64,000 bases of DNA, from the NCBI RefSeq assembly GCF_947500995.1, contig NZ_CANMUA010000007.1, positions 186,001 through 250,000 on the forward strand, written 5' to 3'. Shown piece by piece: positions 24,455 through 33,363 of the stretch; position 1 is the stretch's first letter; every line of letters starts with the position of its first letter. The notes beneath the pieces are model-generated. The model had not been told where the DNA came from, did no database searches, and saw only the letters and a program-made list of their open reading frames with translations. The stretch is from an uncultured Serinicoccus sp. (GTDB taxonomy: Bacteria; Actinomycetota; Actinomycetes; Actinomycetales; Dermatophilaceae). The position numbers and the translations under genes are program-made.

Positions 24455-25039
24455 TCAGCCGAGCGCGGCGGCCGGTCGCCCCAGCCCGGCACCCGCGGGA
24501 CGCAGCCCGCGGCTGGGACGGCGGTGGGCGAGCGACTGACGCAGCAGTGCCCGGCCCCGGTGGATGCGCGAGCGCACCGTCCCCATCTTGATGCCCAGGG
24601 TCTGGGCGACCTCCTCGTAGGAGAGGCCCTCGATGTCGGACAGGACCACCGCGGCACGGAACTGCGGCGGCAGGGCGTTGAGCGCCTGCTGGATGTCCCC
24701 GTCGAGGTGGGTCATGGCGTAGACCTGCTCGGGGTCGGTGCCCGAGGCGCGCAGGGGCAGCCGGGCGGACAGTTCCTCGGTCAGCGCGTCGAAGCGGATC
24801 CGCTGCCGACGGCGCATCTTGTCCAGGAACAGGTTGGTCGTGATGCGGTGCAGCCAGCCCTCGAAGGTCCCGGGGCGGTAGGAGTCCAGGGAGCGGAAGA
24901 CCCGGACGAACACGTCCTGGGTGAGGTCCTCGGCCTCGTGCGGGTCGCCGGTCAGCCGGTAGGCCAGGCGGTAGACCCGGGGAGAGTGCTCGCGCACGAT
25001 CTCCTCCCAGCTCGGGGGGACCCAGTCCGGCGTCGACAT
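24455..25039 (-). CDS. sigE: ECF RNA polymerase sigma factor, SigE-like
   Basis: 194 residues. Sigma region 2: [60 protein letters not shown]. Region 4: [20 protein letters not shown], then [20 protein letters not shown]. The order sigE-htrA-tatB matches the envelope-stress operon of actinobacteria, but no anti-sigma (RseA) gene is present between sigE and htrA. After region 4 there is an extra ~24-residue Arg/Gly/Pro/Ala tail with no recognised domain. Divergent from the O-methyltransferase, as around Rv1220c-Rv1221. Confidence 0.92.
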   Translation of the reverse strand: MSTPDWVPPSWEEIVREHSPRVYRLAYRLTGDPHEAEDLTQDVFVRVFRSLDSYRPGTFEGWLHRITTNLFLDKMRRRQRIRFDALTEELSARLPLRASGTDPEQVYAMTHLDGDIQQALNALPPQFRAAVVLSDIEGLSYEEVAQTLGIKMGTVRSRIHRGRALLRQSLAHRRPSRGLRPAGAGLGRPAAALG

Positions 25040-25091
25040 GGGAGAACGGTGTCAGGTCCGGCTGGGAGGAGGCTGGACGGTCCCGGCGGGA

Positions 25092-25097
25092 TAGGCT
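25092..25097 (+). promoter_or_regulatory. Leaderless -10 box (TAGGCT) of the O-methyltransferase gene
   Basis: TAGGCT, seven bases, then ATG 25105. Confidence 0.6.
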
Positions 25098-25104
25098 ACG
25101 CCCC

Positions 25105-25737
25105 ATGGCAGCACCCAAGGCATCCTCGGTCGCCTACGCCGAGGACTTCATCGCCCCCCACCCCGTCATCGAGTCGGCCCAGCGGCGCGGCGAGGAGCTC
25201 GGAGCGACCCCCCTCGGCAACGGTGCGGGCGCGACGCTGCGGCTGCTGGCCGCGGCGGTCCGGGCCGCCCACGTCGTCGAGGTGGGCACCGGCGCCGGGA
25301 GCTCGGGTCTGTGGCTGCTGCAGGGTATGCCGCGCGACGGGATCCTCACGACCATCGACAGCGACCCGGAGCACCAGCGGGCGGCCCGGGAGGCCTACGC
25401 CGCCGCGGGCATCCCGCCGCAGCGCACCCGGGTCATCAGCGGGGACGCGGCGGCCGTGCTCGGCCGGCTGACCGACGGTGCCTACGACCTGGTCCTCGTG
25501 GACGCGGACAAGGACGGCTACCCGGTCTACGCCGAGGCCGCCCTGCGTCTGCTGCGTCCGGGCGGGCTGCTCGTCCTCGACAACATGCTCTGGCACGACA
25601 AGGTCGCCGACCCGGCCGCCCGCGACGAGACCACCAGCATCCTGCGCGACCTGGGGAAGACCTTGCGCGAGGAGGACGGTCTCGTCCCCGCCCTGCTCCC
25701 GGTGGGCGACGGCCTCCTCGTCGCGGTCAAGCGCTGA
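25105..25737 (+). CDS. SAM-dependent O-methyltransferase, COMT-like family 3
   Basis: 210 residues. The SAM-binding motif is VVEVGTGAGSSGLWLLQGM (about 52-70), followed by ILTTIDSDPEHQ with the acidic ribose contact, DLVLVDADKDGY for metal/substrate, and GLLVLDNMLWHDKV. This matches the cation-dependent class of catechol-type O-methyltransferases (family 3). Position divergent from sigE is conserved (Rv1220c in M. tuberculosis). Natural substrate unknown. The leaderless ATG is supported by the -10 spacing. Confidence 0.9.
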   Translation: MAAPKASSVAYAEDFIAPHPVIESAQRRGEELGATPLGNGAGATLRLLAAAVRAAHVVEVGTGAGSSGLWLLQGMPRDGILTTIDSDPEHQRAAREAYAAAGIPPQRTRVISGDAAAVLGRLTDGAYDLVLVDADKDGYPVYAEAALRLLRPGGLLVLDNMLWHDKVADPAARDETTSILRDLGKTLREEDGLVPALLPVGDGLLVAVKR

Positions 25738-25743
25738 GCAACG

Positions 25744-25782
25744 GCAGAGCCCCCGGACGATCACGGCGTCCGGGGGCTCTGC
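25744..25782. terminator. Strong bidirectional terminator hairpin
   Basis: A perfect 16 bp stem (25744-25759 with 25767-25782) around a 7 nt loop, between the convergent methyltransferase and DUF3117 genes. It begins 6 nt after the methyltransferase stop and is symmetric enough to serve both strands. Confidence 0.85.
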
Positions 25783-25800
25783 GGCGGTGCGGGGGGCGCG

Positions 25801-25968
25801 TCAGCCCACGCAGTCCTTGATGGCGTCGCCGAGAGCGCTCGCCTCCTCGGCGTTCATCTCGACGACGAGCCGGCCACCGCCCTCCAGAGGCATACGCAGG
25901 ACGATGCCGCGGCCCTCCTTGGTCACTTCCAGCGGACCATCCCCGGTGCGAGGCTTCATTGCTGCCAT
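25801..25968 (-). CDS. DUF3117 family small protein
   Basis: 55 residues, beginning MAAMKPRTGDGPLEVTKEGR and ending SALGDAIKDCVG. This is the short, highly conserved actinobacterial DUF3117 family (Rv1211 by recall). A clear ribosome site GAGGAAGGG precedes the ATG by 5 nt. It was easily missed because of its length. Function unknown; conservation across actinobacteria suggests a basic cellular role. Confidence 0.92.
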   Translation of the reverse strand: MAAMKPRTGDGPLEVTKEGRGIVLRMPLEGGGRLVVEMNAEEASALGDAIKDCVG

Positions 25969-26038
25969 GGTTGCCCTTCCTCGTGGCGCGGCCTGCCGCC
26001 GCTCCTCCGCCGCGGTGTCGACGGAGACATACCACCGA

Positions 26039-26044
26039 ATTATC
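26039..26044 (-). promoter_or_regulatory. Possible -10 box (GATAAT) for the DUF3117 gene
   Basis: GATAAT on the minus strand with TTAGGC 18 nt upstream, about 70 nt before the DUF3117 ATG. It is one of the few AT-rich patches in the window. Confidence 0.45.
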
Positions 26045-26091
26045 CCCCCTGGCTGACGCCGTGCCTAATCGGGGTGACCCGGCGTGCGGCA

Positions 26092-26097
26092 CACTGT
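26092..26097 (+). promoter_or_regulatory. Possible -10 box (CACTGT) for the PaaX-like gene
   Basis: CACTGT ends 4 nt before GTG 26102. Spacing is slightly short compared with the other leaderless starts here. Confidence 0.35.
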
Positions 26098-26101
26098 CCC
26101 C

Positions 26102-26890
26102 GTGCACGCCCGCTCCGCCGTCGTCGATCTCTTCGGCGACCACCTCCGACGACGTGGCTGGTGGGCCCCTGTTTCGGCGGTCCTCGCGCTCACCTCCGCG
26201 GTCGAGGTGGCCGGCCCGGCCACCCGGACCGCGATCTCCCGGCTGGTGGCCCAGGGGTGGCTCGAGGCACGGGCCGAGGAGGGGGTGCGGGGGTATGCCG
26301 CGACCCCCCGCGCCCGGGTCCGCTGGGAGCGCGCGCACGACCGGGTCTACGCCCCCGGTCCCCCCGTCTGGGACGGGTGCTGGCACCTGGTCCACGTCGA
26401 CTCCGGCGGCGACCGCCGACGTCGCGAGCAGGTGACCCGGACCATGACCTACCTCGGCTACGGCCGGCTGGGCTCCGGCGGCTGGGTCAGCCCCCGACCC
26501 AGCCCCGAGCTCGAGCCCTCGCTGGAGCCGCTCGGGGTCGGCTGGGTGGCGGTGCACGGCCGGCTGGAGCCGGGCCAGGACCCCGCCCGGCTCGCGGGCC
26601 GGGTGTGGGACCTCGACGCCCTAGCCCGGGAGCACCACGGGTTCGCGCAGACGCTCACCTCCGCCCCGGCGGTCGCCGGGTTGGGTCCCGAGCTGGCGTA
26701 CCGCGAGCGCACCGCCCTGGTGCACGCCTGGCGACGCTTCCTCTTCCGGGACCCCGACCTCCCTCCCGAGGTGCTGCCGGTCGGCTGGCCGGGCCACCGC
26801 TCGCGTCAGCTCTTCCTCGACCGGGCGGCCGCGCTGGCCCCCGCCGCCGACGACTACGTCGATGGCGTGCTCGCCTCGACCGTTCGGTAG
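26102..26890 (+). CDS. paaX: PaaX family transcriptional repressor
   Basis: 262 residues. N-terminal winged helix starting SAVVDLFGDHLRRRG, with VAGPATRTAISRLVAQGWLE as the recognition region. The PaaX central domain follows (WDGCWHLVHVDSGG, RRREQVTRTMTYLGYGRLG), and the C-terminus contains LVHAWRRFLFRDPDLPPEVL, typical of the family. PaaX represses phenylacetate degradation and senses phenylacetyl-CoA. The neighbouring PaaG-like gene supports this, but no other paa genes are in the window. GTG 26102 was chosen; the TAG stop overlaps the promoter of the next gene. Confidence 0.87.
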   Translation: MHARSAVVDLFGDHLRRRGWWAPVSAVLALTSAVEVAGPATRTAISRLVAQGWLEARAEEGVRGYAATPRARVRWERAHDRVYAPGPPVWDGCWHLVHVDSGGDRRRREQVTRTMTYLGYGRLGSGGWVSPRPSPELEPSLEPLGVGWVAVHGRLEPGQDPARLAGRVWDLDALAREHHGFAQTLTSAPAVAGLGPELAYRERTALVHAWRRFLFRDPDLPPEVLPVGWPGHRSRQLFLDRAAALAPAADDYVDGVLASTVR

Positions 26891-26893
26891 GTT
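26888..26893 (+). promoter_or_regulatory. Leaderless -10 box (TAGGTT) of the PaaG-like gene
   Basis: TAGGTT uses the TAG stop codon of paaX as its first three bases and lies 6 nt before ATG 26900. Expression therefore need not depend on read-through from paaX. Confidence 0.55.
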
Positions 26894-26899
26894 GGGACG

Positions 26900-27703
26900 A
26901 TGAGCAGCGCCGCCTCTCCCGTCCAGGTGGACCACGACGCCGGCAGCGGCGTCGCCGTCCTCCGGTTCCACCGACCGGAGGCCATGAACTCCCTCGACGT
27001 CGCGACCAAGGAGTCCCTGCTCCAGGCCCTGCGGACCGTCGCCGGTGACCCCGAGGTCCGCTGCGTGGTGCTCACCGGGACCGGTCGGGCGTTCTGCGTC
27101 GGCCAGGACCTCAAGGAGCACGTGCAGCTGCTCGGTGAGGACGCCGAGGCGTTGTGGCGGACCGTCGCCGAGCACTACAACCCCGTGGTCGAGCTGCTCG
27201 CCACCATGGACAAGCCCGTCGTCGCCGCGGTGAACGGCGTGGCGGCCGGGGCCGGTGCGGCCTTCGCCTTCGCCTGCGACCTGCGCTACGTCGCGGCCTC
27301 CGCCGGCTTCAACCTGGCGTTCACCGGCATCGCGCTGTCCTGCGACTCGGGGACCTCCTGGTCCCTCCCCCGACTGGTCGGCACCGCCCGGGCCAAGGAG
27401 TTGCTGCTCTTCCCGCGCACCGTCCCGGCGGAGGAGGCGCTCGACCTCGGGCTGGCCACGGAGGTCGTCCCCGACGAGGAGCTGCTGCCCCGTGCCCTGG
27501 ACGTGGCGCGGCGGCTGGCCGCCGGGCCGACCCTGGCCTACGGCGCCGTGCGGCGGGCCGTCGCGTTCTCGGCCGGTCACGGCCTGGCCGACTCGCTGGC
27601 CGCCGAGGAGACCCTCATGGCCCGGACCGGAGCCAGCGCCGACCACCGCACGGCCGTGGACGCCTTCCTGGCCAAGGAGAAGCCGGTCTTCACCGGCCGC
27701 TGA
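26900..27703 (+). CDS. Crotonase-fold enoyl-CoA hydratase/isomerase, PaaG-like
   Basis: 267 residues. The oxyanion-hole loops are visible (GTGRAFCVGQDLKEH and AVNGVAAGAGAAFAFACD). The two catalytic glutamates of classical enoyl-CoA hydratase are absent. Instead, IALSCDSGTSWSLPRLVG resembles PaaG, where Asp in a DxGTW-type motif is catalytic for ring-1,2-epoxyphenylacetyl-CoA isomerase. Pairing with a PaaX repressor supports a phenylacetate-type role. It could also be a more general acyl-CoA isomerase. The 3' end faces the mannosyltransferase gene, 9 bp apart. Confidence 0.83.
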   Translation: MSSAASPVQVDHDAGSGVAVLRFHRPEAMNSLDVATKESLLQALRTVAGDPEVRCVVLTGTGRAFCVGQDLKEHVQLLGEDAEALWRTVAEHYNPVVELLATMDKPVVAAVNGVAAGAGAAFAFACDLRYVAASAGFNLAFTGIALSCDSGTSWSLPRLVGTARAKELLLFPRTVPAEEALDLGLATEVVPDEELLPRALDVARRLAAGPTLAYGAVRRAVAFSAGHGLADSLAAEETLMARTGASADHRTAVDAFLAKEKPVFTGR

Positions 27704-27712
27704 GGCCCCCGG

Positions 27713-28945
27713 TCACGGCGGGTAGTCGCTGGGGGGCTCGAAACGGAAGAGGTACCACCCCCACCAGACCTGCCACGCGACCATGAGGGCCGCCAGGGCG
27801 CCGGTGCGGACCCAGAGCAGCCACCGTGGCTGCTCGTGGGTCCCCGGGGCCCAGCCCGCCCCGGCCAGCACGACGAAGAGCGGGAAGAGCAGCATGAGGT
27901 AGCGGTACAGGCTGGTCCAGGGGTCCAGCGCCGCGAACAGGTAGAGCGCGTACCCGAGGCACCAGGTGCGCAGGGCCAGGCCGAGCCCGGCCGCCCACGG
28001 GCCGAGCACGGCCAGGACGAGCACCCCGATGCCGCCCGCCAGCACGAGCAGCCCGGCGAGGTCACCCCACAGCCACTGCGCCCGTTCGATGCTGGGCAGG
28101 AACGGCAGCACCTGCTCGCCGCCGCGCCACGCCGACATCGTGGAGGTGTAGGCGTCGGCGCGGCCGGTCCGCAGCCAGGCGATGGCCGGCCACAGCAGTC
28201 CGGCGAGCCCGCACCCCACGAGGGCGGCCGCCATCGCGAGGTACTCCCGGGGACGCAGCGGGCGCTCGCGCCTGCGGCGCCACCGAGCGACCACGACCAC
28301 CAGCGCGACCAGCCCCAGCGGCAGCGCCACCGGACGGGCCAGGCCGGTGAGCAGGGCGACGGCTCCCGCGGCCCACCACCGCTCACGGACGAGCAACCAG
28401 AGCGCGGCCGCCAGCACGAGCAGCGCGATCGACTCGGTGTAGGCGACCTGGAAGGTGGGTGAGCTCGGGTACGCCCCGAGGAGGGCCACCCCCGCCAGCG
28501 CACCGGCCGGGCCGACCTTGTCGCGCAGCAGGCCCGCCACGACGACGGCGGCGGCATACCCCAGGACCGTGGCGACGACGGGGCCGGCGACCGCGAACGG
28601 CCACCCGGTGAGCGCCATGACACCGCGCGCCAGCAGCGGGAAGGCGGGGTAGAAGGCCCACGGGTTCTGCTGGACGACGCCGTCCGTCCCGACGGGCACG
28701 TCGTCGGGATAGCCCTCGGTGGCGATCCGCTCGTACCACTGGCCGTCCCACAGGGTGGCGAACTGGAAGTACAGCCCGACGCCGGGGTCGTCGTAGACCG
28801 AGGGGTCCTGGTGGTCGTGGGCCAGCCGGAGCAGGATCACCCCGCTGAGCGCCCGCAGCAGGGTCCAGAGGAGCAGCACCGCCCCCACGAAGCGCAGGTC
28901 GAGCAGGCGGGCCGGTCGCGGGGCCCGGGTCGCCGCGCGGGTCAT
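27713..28945 (-). CDS. PIG-V-like membrane mannosyltransferase
   Basis: 410 residues with roughly ten hydrophobic segments. After the first helix come FATLWDGQWYERIATEGYP and NPWAFYPAFPLL, the WDxxWY and YPxFP-type signature of PIG-V/GT-C mannosyltransferases that use polyprenyl-phosphate mannose. The TTDLSRYLL-like late region reads DPWTSLYRYLMLLFPLF. It is last in a translationally coupled trio (DivIVA-like, tag, this gene), with an ATGA overlap to tag. Substrate unknown; a role in cell-envelope glycan or protein mannosylation is inferred. Confidence 0.82.
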   Translation of the reverse strand: MTRAATRAPRPARLLDLRFVGAVLLLWTLLRALSGVILLRLAHDHQDPSVYDDPGVGLYFQFATLWDGQWYERIATEGYPDDVPVGTDGVVQQNPWAFYPAFPLLARGVMALTGWPFAVAGPVVATVLGYAAAVVVAGLLRDKVGPAGALAGVALLGAYPSSPTFQVAYTESIALLVLAAALWLLVRERWWAAGAVALLTGLARPVALPLGLVALVVVVARWRRRRERPLRPREYLAMAAALVGCGLAGLLWPAIAWLRTGRADAYTSTMSAWRGGEQVLPFLPSIERAQWLWGDLAGLLVLAGGIGVLVLAVLGPWAAGLGLALRTWCLGYALYLFAALDPWTSLYRYLMLLFPLFVVLAGAGWAPGTHEQPRWLLWVRTGALAALMVAWQVWWGWYLFRFEPPSDYPP

Positions 28946-29577
28946 GAGGTGGCGCGCATCTCCGTCGGACGGAGCCCGGAGCGGGCCGACCCGGCGCGGA
29001 AGCACCCGACGAGGTGGTCGTCGACCAACCCGCAGGCCTGCATCGCGGCGTACAGGGTGGTGGGGCCGACCTGCTCGAAGCCGGCCTTGCGCAGCCGCTT
29101 GGCGACCAGCTCGGACTCGGCCGTCTGCGTGGGGACGTCGGCGAACCGACGCGGCCTCGGCGTCGGCTCCGGCGCGTGCGTCCACAGCAGCTCCTCCAGA
29201 CCGCTGTGCTCGCGCAGCCCCAGGGTCGCCCGGGCGTTGGCGATGGTGGCCTCGATCTTGCGCCGGTTGCGGACGATCGACTCGTCCGTGAGCAGCCGCC
29301 GCACGTCGGTCTCGGTGAACTCGGCGACCACCTCCGCGTCGAAGCCGGCGAAGGCGCGCCGGAAGGCGGGACGCTTGCGCAGGATGACCAACCACGACAG
29401 GCCGCTCTGGAACCCCTCCAGGCACAGACGCTCCAGCAGCGCCGACTCCCCGTGGACCGGCTTGCCCCACTCCCGGTCGTGGTAGTCGCGGTAGTCCGCG
29501 TGCTGCAGCCCGGGCCACCCGCACCGGGCGACCCCGTCCGGACCCACCGTCAGGTCCTGCGCTCGCGTGTCGCTCAC
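28942..29577 (-). CDS. tag: DNA-3-methyladenine glycosylase I
   Basis: 211 residues. Conserved Tag features: RCGWPGLQHADYRDYHDREW near the N-terminus with zinc-binding Cys and His, GFQSGLSWLVILRKRPAFRR carrying the catalytic helix region, and C-terminal KAGFEQVGPTTLYAAMQACG followed by DDHLVGC. It excises 3-methyladenine from DNA. The GTG start overlaps the stop of the DivIVA-like gene (GTGA), and the stop overlaps the mannosyltransferase start (ATGA). The DivIVA-tag order is also known from mycobacteria (Rv1209-Rv1210 by recall). Confidence 0.93.
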   Translation of the reverse strand: MSDTRAQDLTVGPDGVARCGWPGLQHADYRDYHDREWGKPVHGESALLERLCLEGFQSGLSWLVILRKRPAFRRAFAGFDAEVVAEFTETDVRRLLTDESIVRNRRKIEATIANARATLGLREHSGLEELLWTHAPEPTPRPRRFADVPTQTAESELVAKRLRKAGFEQVGPTTLYAAMQACGLVDDHLVGCFRAGSARSGLRPTEMRATS

Positions 29578-29915
29578 CTCTCCCCCTCCGACGTCCGGTC
29601 CGGCCACTCCCCCGCCACCGCGGCCGACCCCTCGCGCAGCCGGGCGATCTCGGCGTCCCGCTCCCCCAGCTCCACGGCCAGCCGGTCCATGACCCGGTCC
29701 ACCTGCTCCATGCGGTAACCCCGCAGCGCCTGGTCGAAGCGGACCGCGCCCACCGCCTCCGGCGGCACCGGACCCGCGGGCAGCCCGCGGGCCGACTGCG
29801 TGTCGACCGCCGGGCCCACCCCGGGCACCTCACGGCGGGCGACCGCCCAGGCCAGCACGGCGCCGAGGGCGACCACCAGGCAGACGACCCCGAGGATGAT
29901 CACGGCACCGATCAT
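29574..29915 (-). CDS. DivIVA-domain small membrane protein
   Basis: 113 residues. One N-terminal membrane segment (IGAVIILGVVCLVVALGAVL), a linker, then VGAVRFDQALRGYRMEQVDR, the DivIVA start motif, followed by a short coiled coil (VMDRLAVELGERDAEIARLR). Single-helix DivIVA-like proteins occur upstream of tag in many actinobacteria. It might localise partners at curved membrane; function is not established here. It starts 41 bp after the LOG gene on the same strand. Confidence 0.83.
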   Translation of the reverse strand: MIGAVIILGVVCLVVALGAVLAWAVARREVPGVGPAVDTQSARGLPAGPVPPEAVGAVRFDQALRGYRMEQVDRVMDRLAVELGERDAEIARLREGSAAVAGEWPDRTSEGER

Positions 29916-29956
29916 GGCACGCCAGGGCCCCGGGGACCGACACCGCCCCGGCCGTC

Positions 29957-30712
29957 TCAGACGTCGCGGTGCTCCGCCGCCACGCGCTGCTCGCGGTGCG
30001 CGCGGACCCACCGGACCGCCTCGTCCACGTCGTCGGTGACCTGCAGCAGGTCGAGGTCGCCCGCCGAGATCATGCCCTCGGCCAGCAGGGTCGAGGTCAG
30101 CCACCCCAGCAGGGGGGACCAGTAGTCCCGCCCGAGCAGCACGATCGGGAAGTGGGTGACCTTCCCGGTCTGGATGAGGGTGACCGCCTCGAAGAGCTCG
30201 TCCAGCGTGCCCATGCCTCCGGGCAGCACGACGAAACCCTCGGAGTACTTGACGAACATCGTCTTGCGGACGAAGAAGTAGCGGAAGTTGACCCCGAGGT
30301 CGACGTGGTCGTTGAGGCCGGTCTCGAAGGGCAGCTCGATGCCGAGGCCGACGGAGGTGCCCCCGGCCTGCGCGGCGCCCCGGTTGGCGGCCTCCATCAC
30401 CCCCGGCCCACCGCCGGTGATGACGGCGTAGCCGGCCTGGACGAGGGCGCGACCGACGCGCTCGCCCCAGGCGTAGTACGGGTGGTCGGTCGCTGTCCGG
30501 GCCGAGCCGAACACGGCCACCGCCGGGCCGATCTCGGCCAGCGCCCCGAACCCCTCCACGAACTCGGCCTGGATGCGCATGACCCGCCACGGGTCGGAGT
30601 GCACCCAGTCCGCAGGACCGGCGTCGTCGAGGAGTCGCTGGTCGGTGGTCGTCCGCGGGACCTGCGTGCCCCGGAGGGTCACCGGCCCCTTGTGGTAGTC
30701 GCGACGGGTCAC
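29957..30712 (-). CDS. LOG family protein (TIGR00730, lysine decarboxylase motif)
   Basis: 251 residues. The LOG signature PGGMGTLDELFE is present along with VFGSARTATDHPYY, ITGGGPGVMEAANRG and VNFRYFFVRKTMFVKYSEGF. The family comprises cytokinin riboside 5'-monophosphate phosphoribohydrolases, i.e. nucleotide N-glycosidases, despite the old lysine-decarboxylase label. GTG 30712 sits 7 nt after TAGGGT, a leaderless start. It heads a same-strand group with the DivIVA-tag-mannosyltransferase genes. Confidence 0.9.
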   Translation of the reverse strand: MTRRDYHKGPVTLRGTQVPRTTTDQRLLDDAGPADWVHSDPWRVMRIQAEFVEGFGALAEIGPAVAVFGSARTATDHPYYAWGERVGRALVQAGYAVITGGGPGVMEAANRGAAQAGGTSVGLGIELPFETGLNDHVDLGVNFRYFFVRKTMFVKYSEGFVVLPGGMGTLDELFEAVTLIQTGKVTHFPIVLLGRDYWSPLLGWLTSTLLAEGMISAGDLDLLQVTDDVDEAVRWVRAHREQRVAAEHRDV

Positions 30713-30719
30713 GCGGACG

Positions 30720-30765
30720 ACCCTACGCGAGGGTCCGCCGGGGCGCCGAGGAGGACTCCTAGACT
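30720..30765. promoter_or_regulatory. Divergent leaderless promoters of LOG and transglycosylase-like genes
   Basis: Minus strand TAGGGT (30725-30720), 7 nt to GTG 30712. Plus strand TAGACT (30760-30765), 6 nt to GTG 30772. Confidence 0.6.
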
Positions 30766-30771
30766 GGACCG

Positions 30772-31614
30772 GTGCCCCGCTCCACCGTCAGCCGCCTCCT
30801 CGTGCCCGCGCTCGTCATCGGGCTGACGGCGACCGGGGCGGTGCTGGGGACCCGGTGGGCGGCGGCCGAGCTGGCCCCGGCGCGGTGCACCTTCAGCGCC
30901 GCCGACCGGGAGGTGCGGCTCACCCCCGAGCAGGCGGCCAACGCCGCGACGATCGCCGCCGTGGCCGTCCAGCGCGGTCTGCCGCCGCGCGCGGCCACCA
31001 TCGCGCTGGCCACGGCGATCCAGGAGAGCAAGCTGCGCAACCTGCGCTACGGCGACGCGGACAGCCAGGGGCTCTTCCAGCAGCGCCCCAGCCAGGGCTG
31101 GGGCACCGTCGAGCAGGTCACCGACCCCGTCTACGCCAGCAACGCCTTCTACGACGAGCTCATCGAGGTGCGCGGGTGGGACGAGGGGGTCGTCACCGAG
31201 GTGGCCCAGGAGGTCCAGCGCAGCGCCTTCCCGGATGCGTATGCCGACCACGAGTGGGAGGGACGCGTCCTGGCCTCGGTGCTCACCGGGCAGGAGGGGA
31301 CGGGCACCGCCCTCGACTGCCGCCTCGGTGGTCGCGCCGGGCCCGGGTCGACCACCGAGGTGGCCGACGAGGCCGCCGCGCAGCTGGGGCTGGCCGGGCG
31401 CACGGACGGCCGGGTGGTGCTGCTGGACGCCGGCGACCCCGCCCGCGCCTGGGCCGCCGCGACGTGGGCGGTCGCTCACGCGCAGGCCGAGGACATCGTC
31501 CGGGTGCAGGTGCAGGGCCGCGTGTGGGACCGCTCGTCCGGGACGTGGTCGGACGCCGACGACGACGGGGCGGCGAGCGGGTCGCCGACCACCGTCGTCG
31601 TGGAGGTGGGCTGA
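30772..31614 (+). CDS. Secreted/anchored lysozyme-fold (SLT-like) protein
   Basis: 280 residues. N-terminal hydrophobic segment (LLVPALVIGLTATGAVLG) acts as signal anchor. Residues ~50-165 look like a lytic-transglycosylase-like domain: LATAIQESKLRNLRYGD with a candidate catalytic Glu, DSQGLFQQRPSQGWG and a YASNAFYDELIEVRGW helix. The C-terminal ~110 residues form a small alpha/beta region (AWAAATWAVAHAQAEDIVRV) found with this domain in many actinobacteria. Members are often annotated hypothetical. Peptidoglycan cleavage is plausible but unproven. Leaderless GTG start. Confidence 0.75.
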   Translation: MPRSTVSRLLVPALVIGLTATGAVLGTRWAAAELAPARCTFSAADREVRLTPEQAANAATIAAVAVQRGLPPRAATIALATAIQESKLRNLRYGDADSQGLFQQRPSQGWGTVEQVTDPVYASNAFYDELIEVRGWDEGVVTEVAQEVQRSAFPDAYADHEWEGRVLASVLTGQEGTGTALDCRLGGRAGPGSTTEVADEAAAQLGLAGRTDGRVVLLDAGDPARAWAAATWAVAHAQAEDIVRVQVQGRVWDRSSGTWSDADDDGAASGSPTTVVVEVG

Positions 31615-31621
31615 GCGGCGC

Positions 31622-32923
<1,302 letters not shown>

Positions 32924-32963
32924 GAGGTCCTCCTGGTCGGGGTGGGCCGGTGGGGGGTGCGCG

Positions 32964-33290
32964 TCACTCGTCGTGGGCCTGCGGGGGCAGCACCGCCACG
33001 ACCGGGTGGTCCTTGGCGATGACACCCATCTTGGCCGCCCCACCGGGGCTGCCGAGGTCGTCGAAGAACTCGACGTTGGCCTTGTAGTAGTCCGCCCACT
33101 CCTCCGGCACGTCGTCCTCGTAGTAGATCGCCTCGACCGGGCAGACCGGCTCGCACGCACCGCAGTCCACGCACTCGTCGGGGTGGATGTAGAGAGAGCG
33201 TTCCCCCTCGTAGATGCAGTCGACCGGGCACTCCTCGATGCAGGCCTTGTCCTTCAGGTCCACGCAGGGCTGGGCGATCACGTACGTCAT
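32964..33290 (-). CDS. fdxC: Seven-iron ferredoxin (3Fe-4S/4Fe-4S)
   Basis: 108 residues. Cysteines at 9, 17, 21, 25 and at 40, 43, 46, 50 follow the 7Fe pattern: C-x7-C-x3-CP for the 3Fe-4S side and [12 protein letters not shown] for the 4Fe-4S side. A C-terminal ~50-residue extension is typical of actinobacterial FdxC/FdxA. TAGTCT lies 6 nt before ATG 33290, so I prefer that start to the GTG two codons upstream. It serves as low-potential electron carrier. In mycobacteria dapC follows fdxC; here citrate synthase does. Confidence 0.93.
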   Translation of the reverse strand: MTYVIAQPCVDLKDKACIEECPVDCIYEGERSLYIHPDECVDCGACEPVCPVEAIYYEDDVPEEWADYYKANVEFFDDLGSPGGAAKMGVIAKDHPVVAVLPPQAHDE

Positions 33291-33296
33291 GGGCAC

Positions 33297-33302
33297 AGAC
33301 TA
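33297..33302 (-). promoter_or_regulatory. Leaderless -10 box (TAGTCT) of fdxC
   Basis: TAGTCT, six bases (GTGCCC), then ATG 33290. Confidence 0.55.
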
Positions 33303-33363
33303 CGGCGTCCCAGGCCAGGACCGCCTCACGGGGTCCTCGCCCCGCACGGCGCGTCGCGCCGGC

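Noticed and set aside
29957-30712. Lysine decarboxylase
   Set aside because: The PGGMGTLDE motif belongs to the LOG phosphoribohydrolase family; no PLP-enzyme features.
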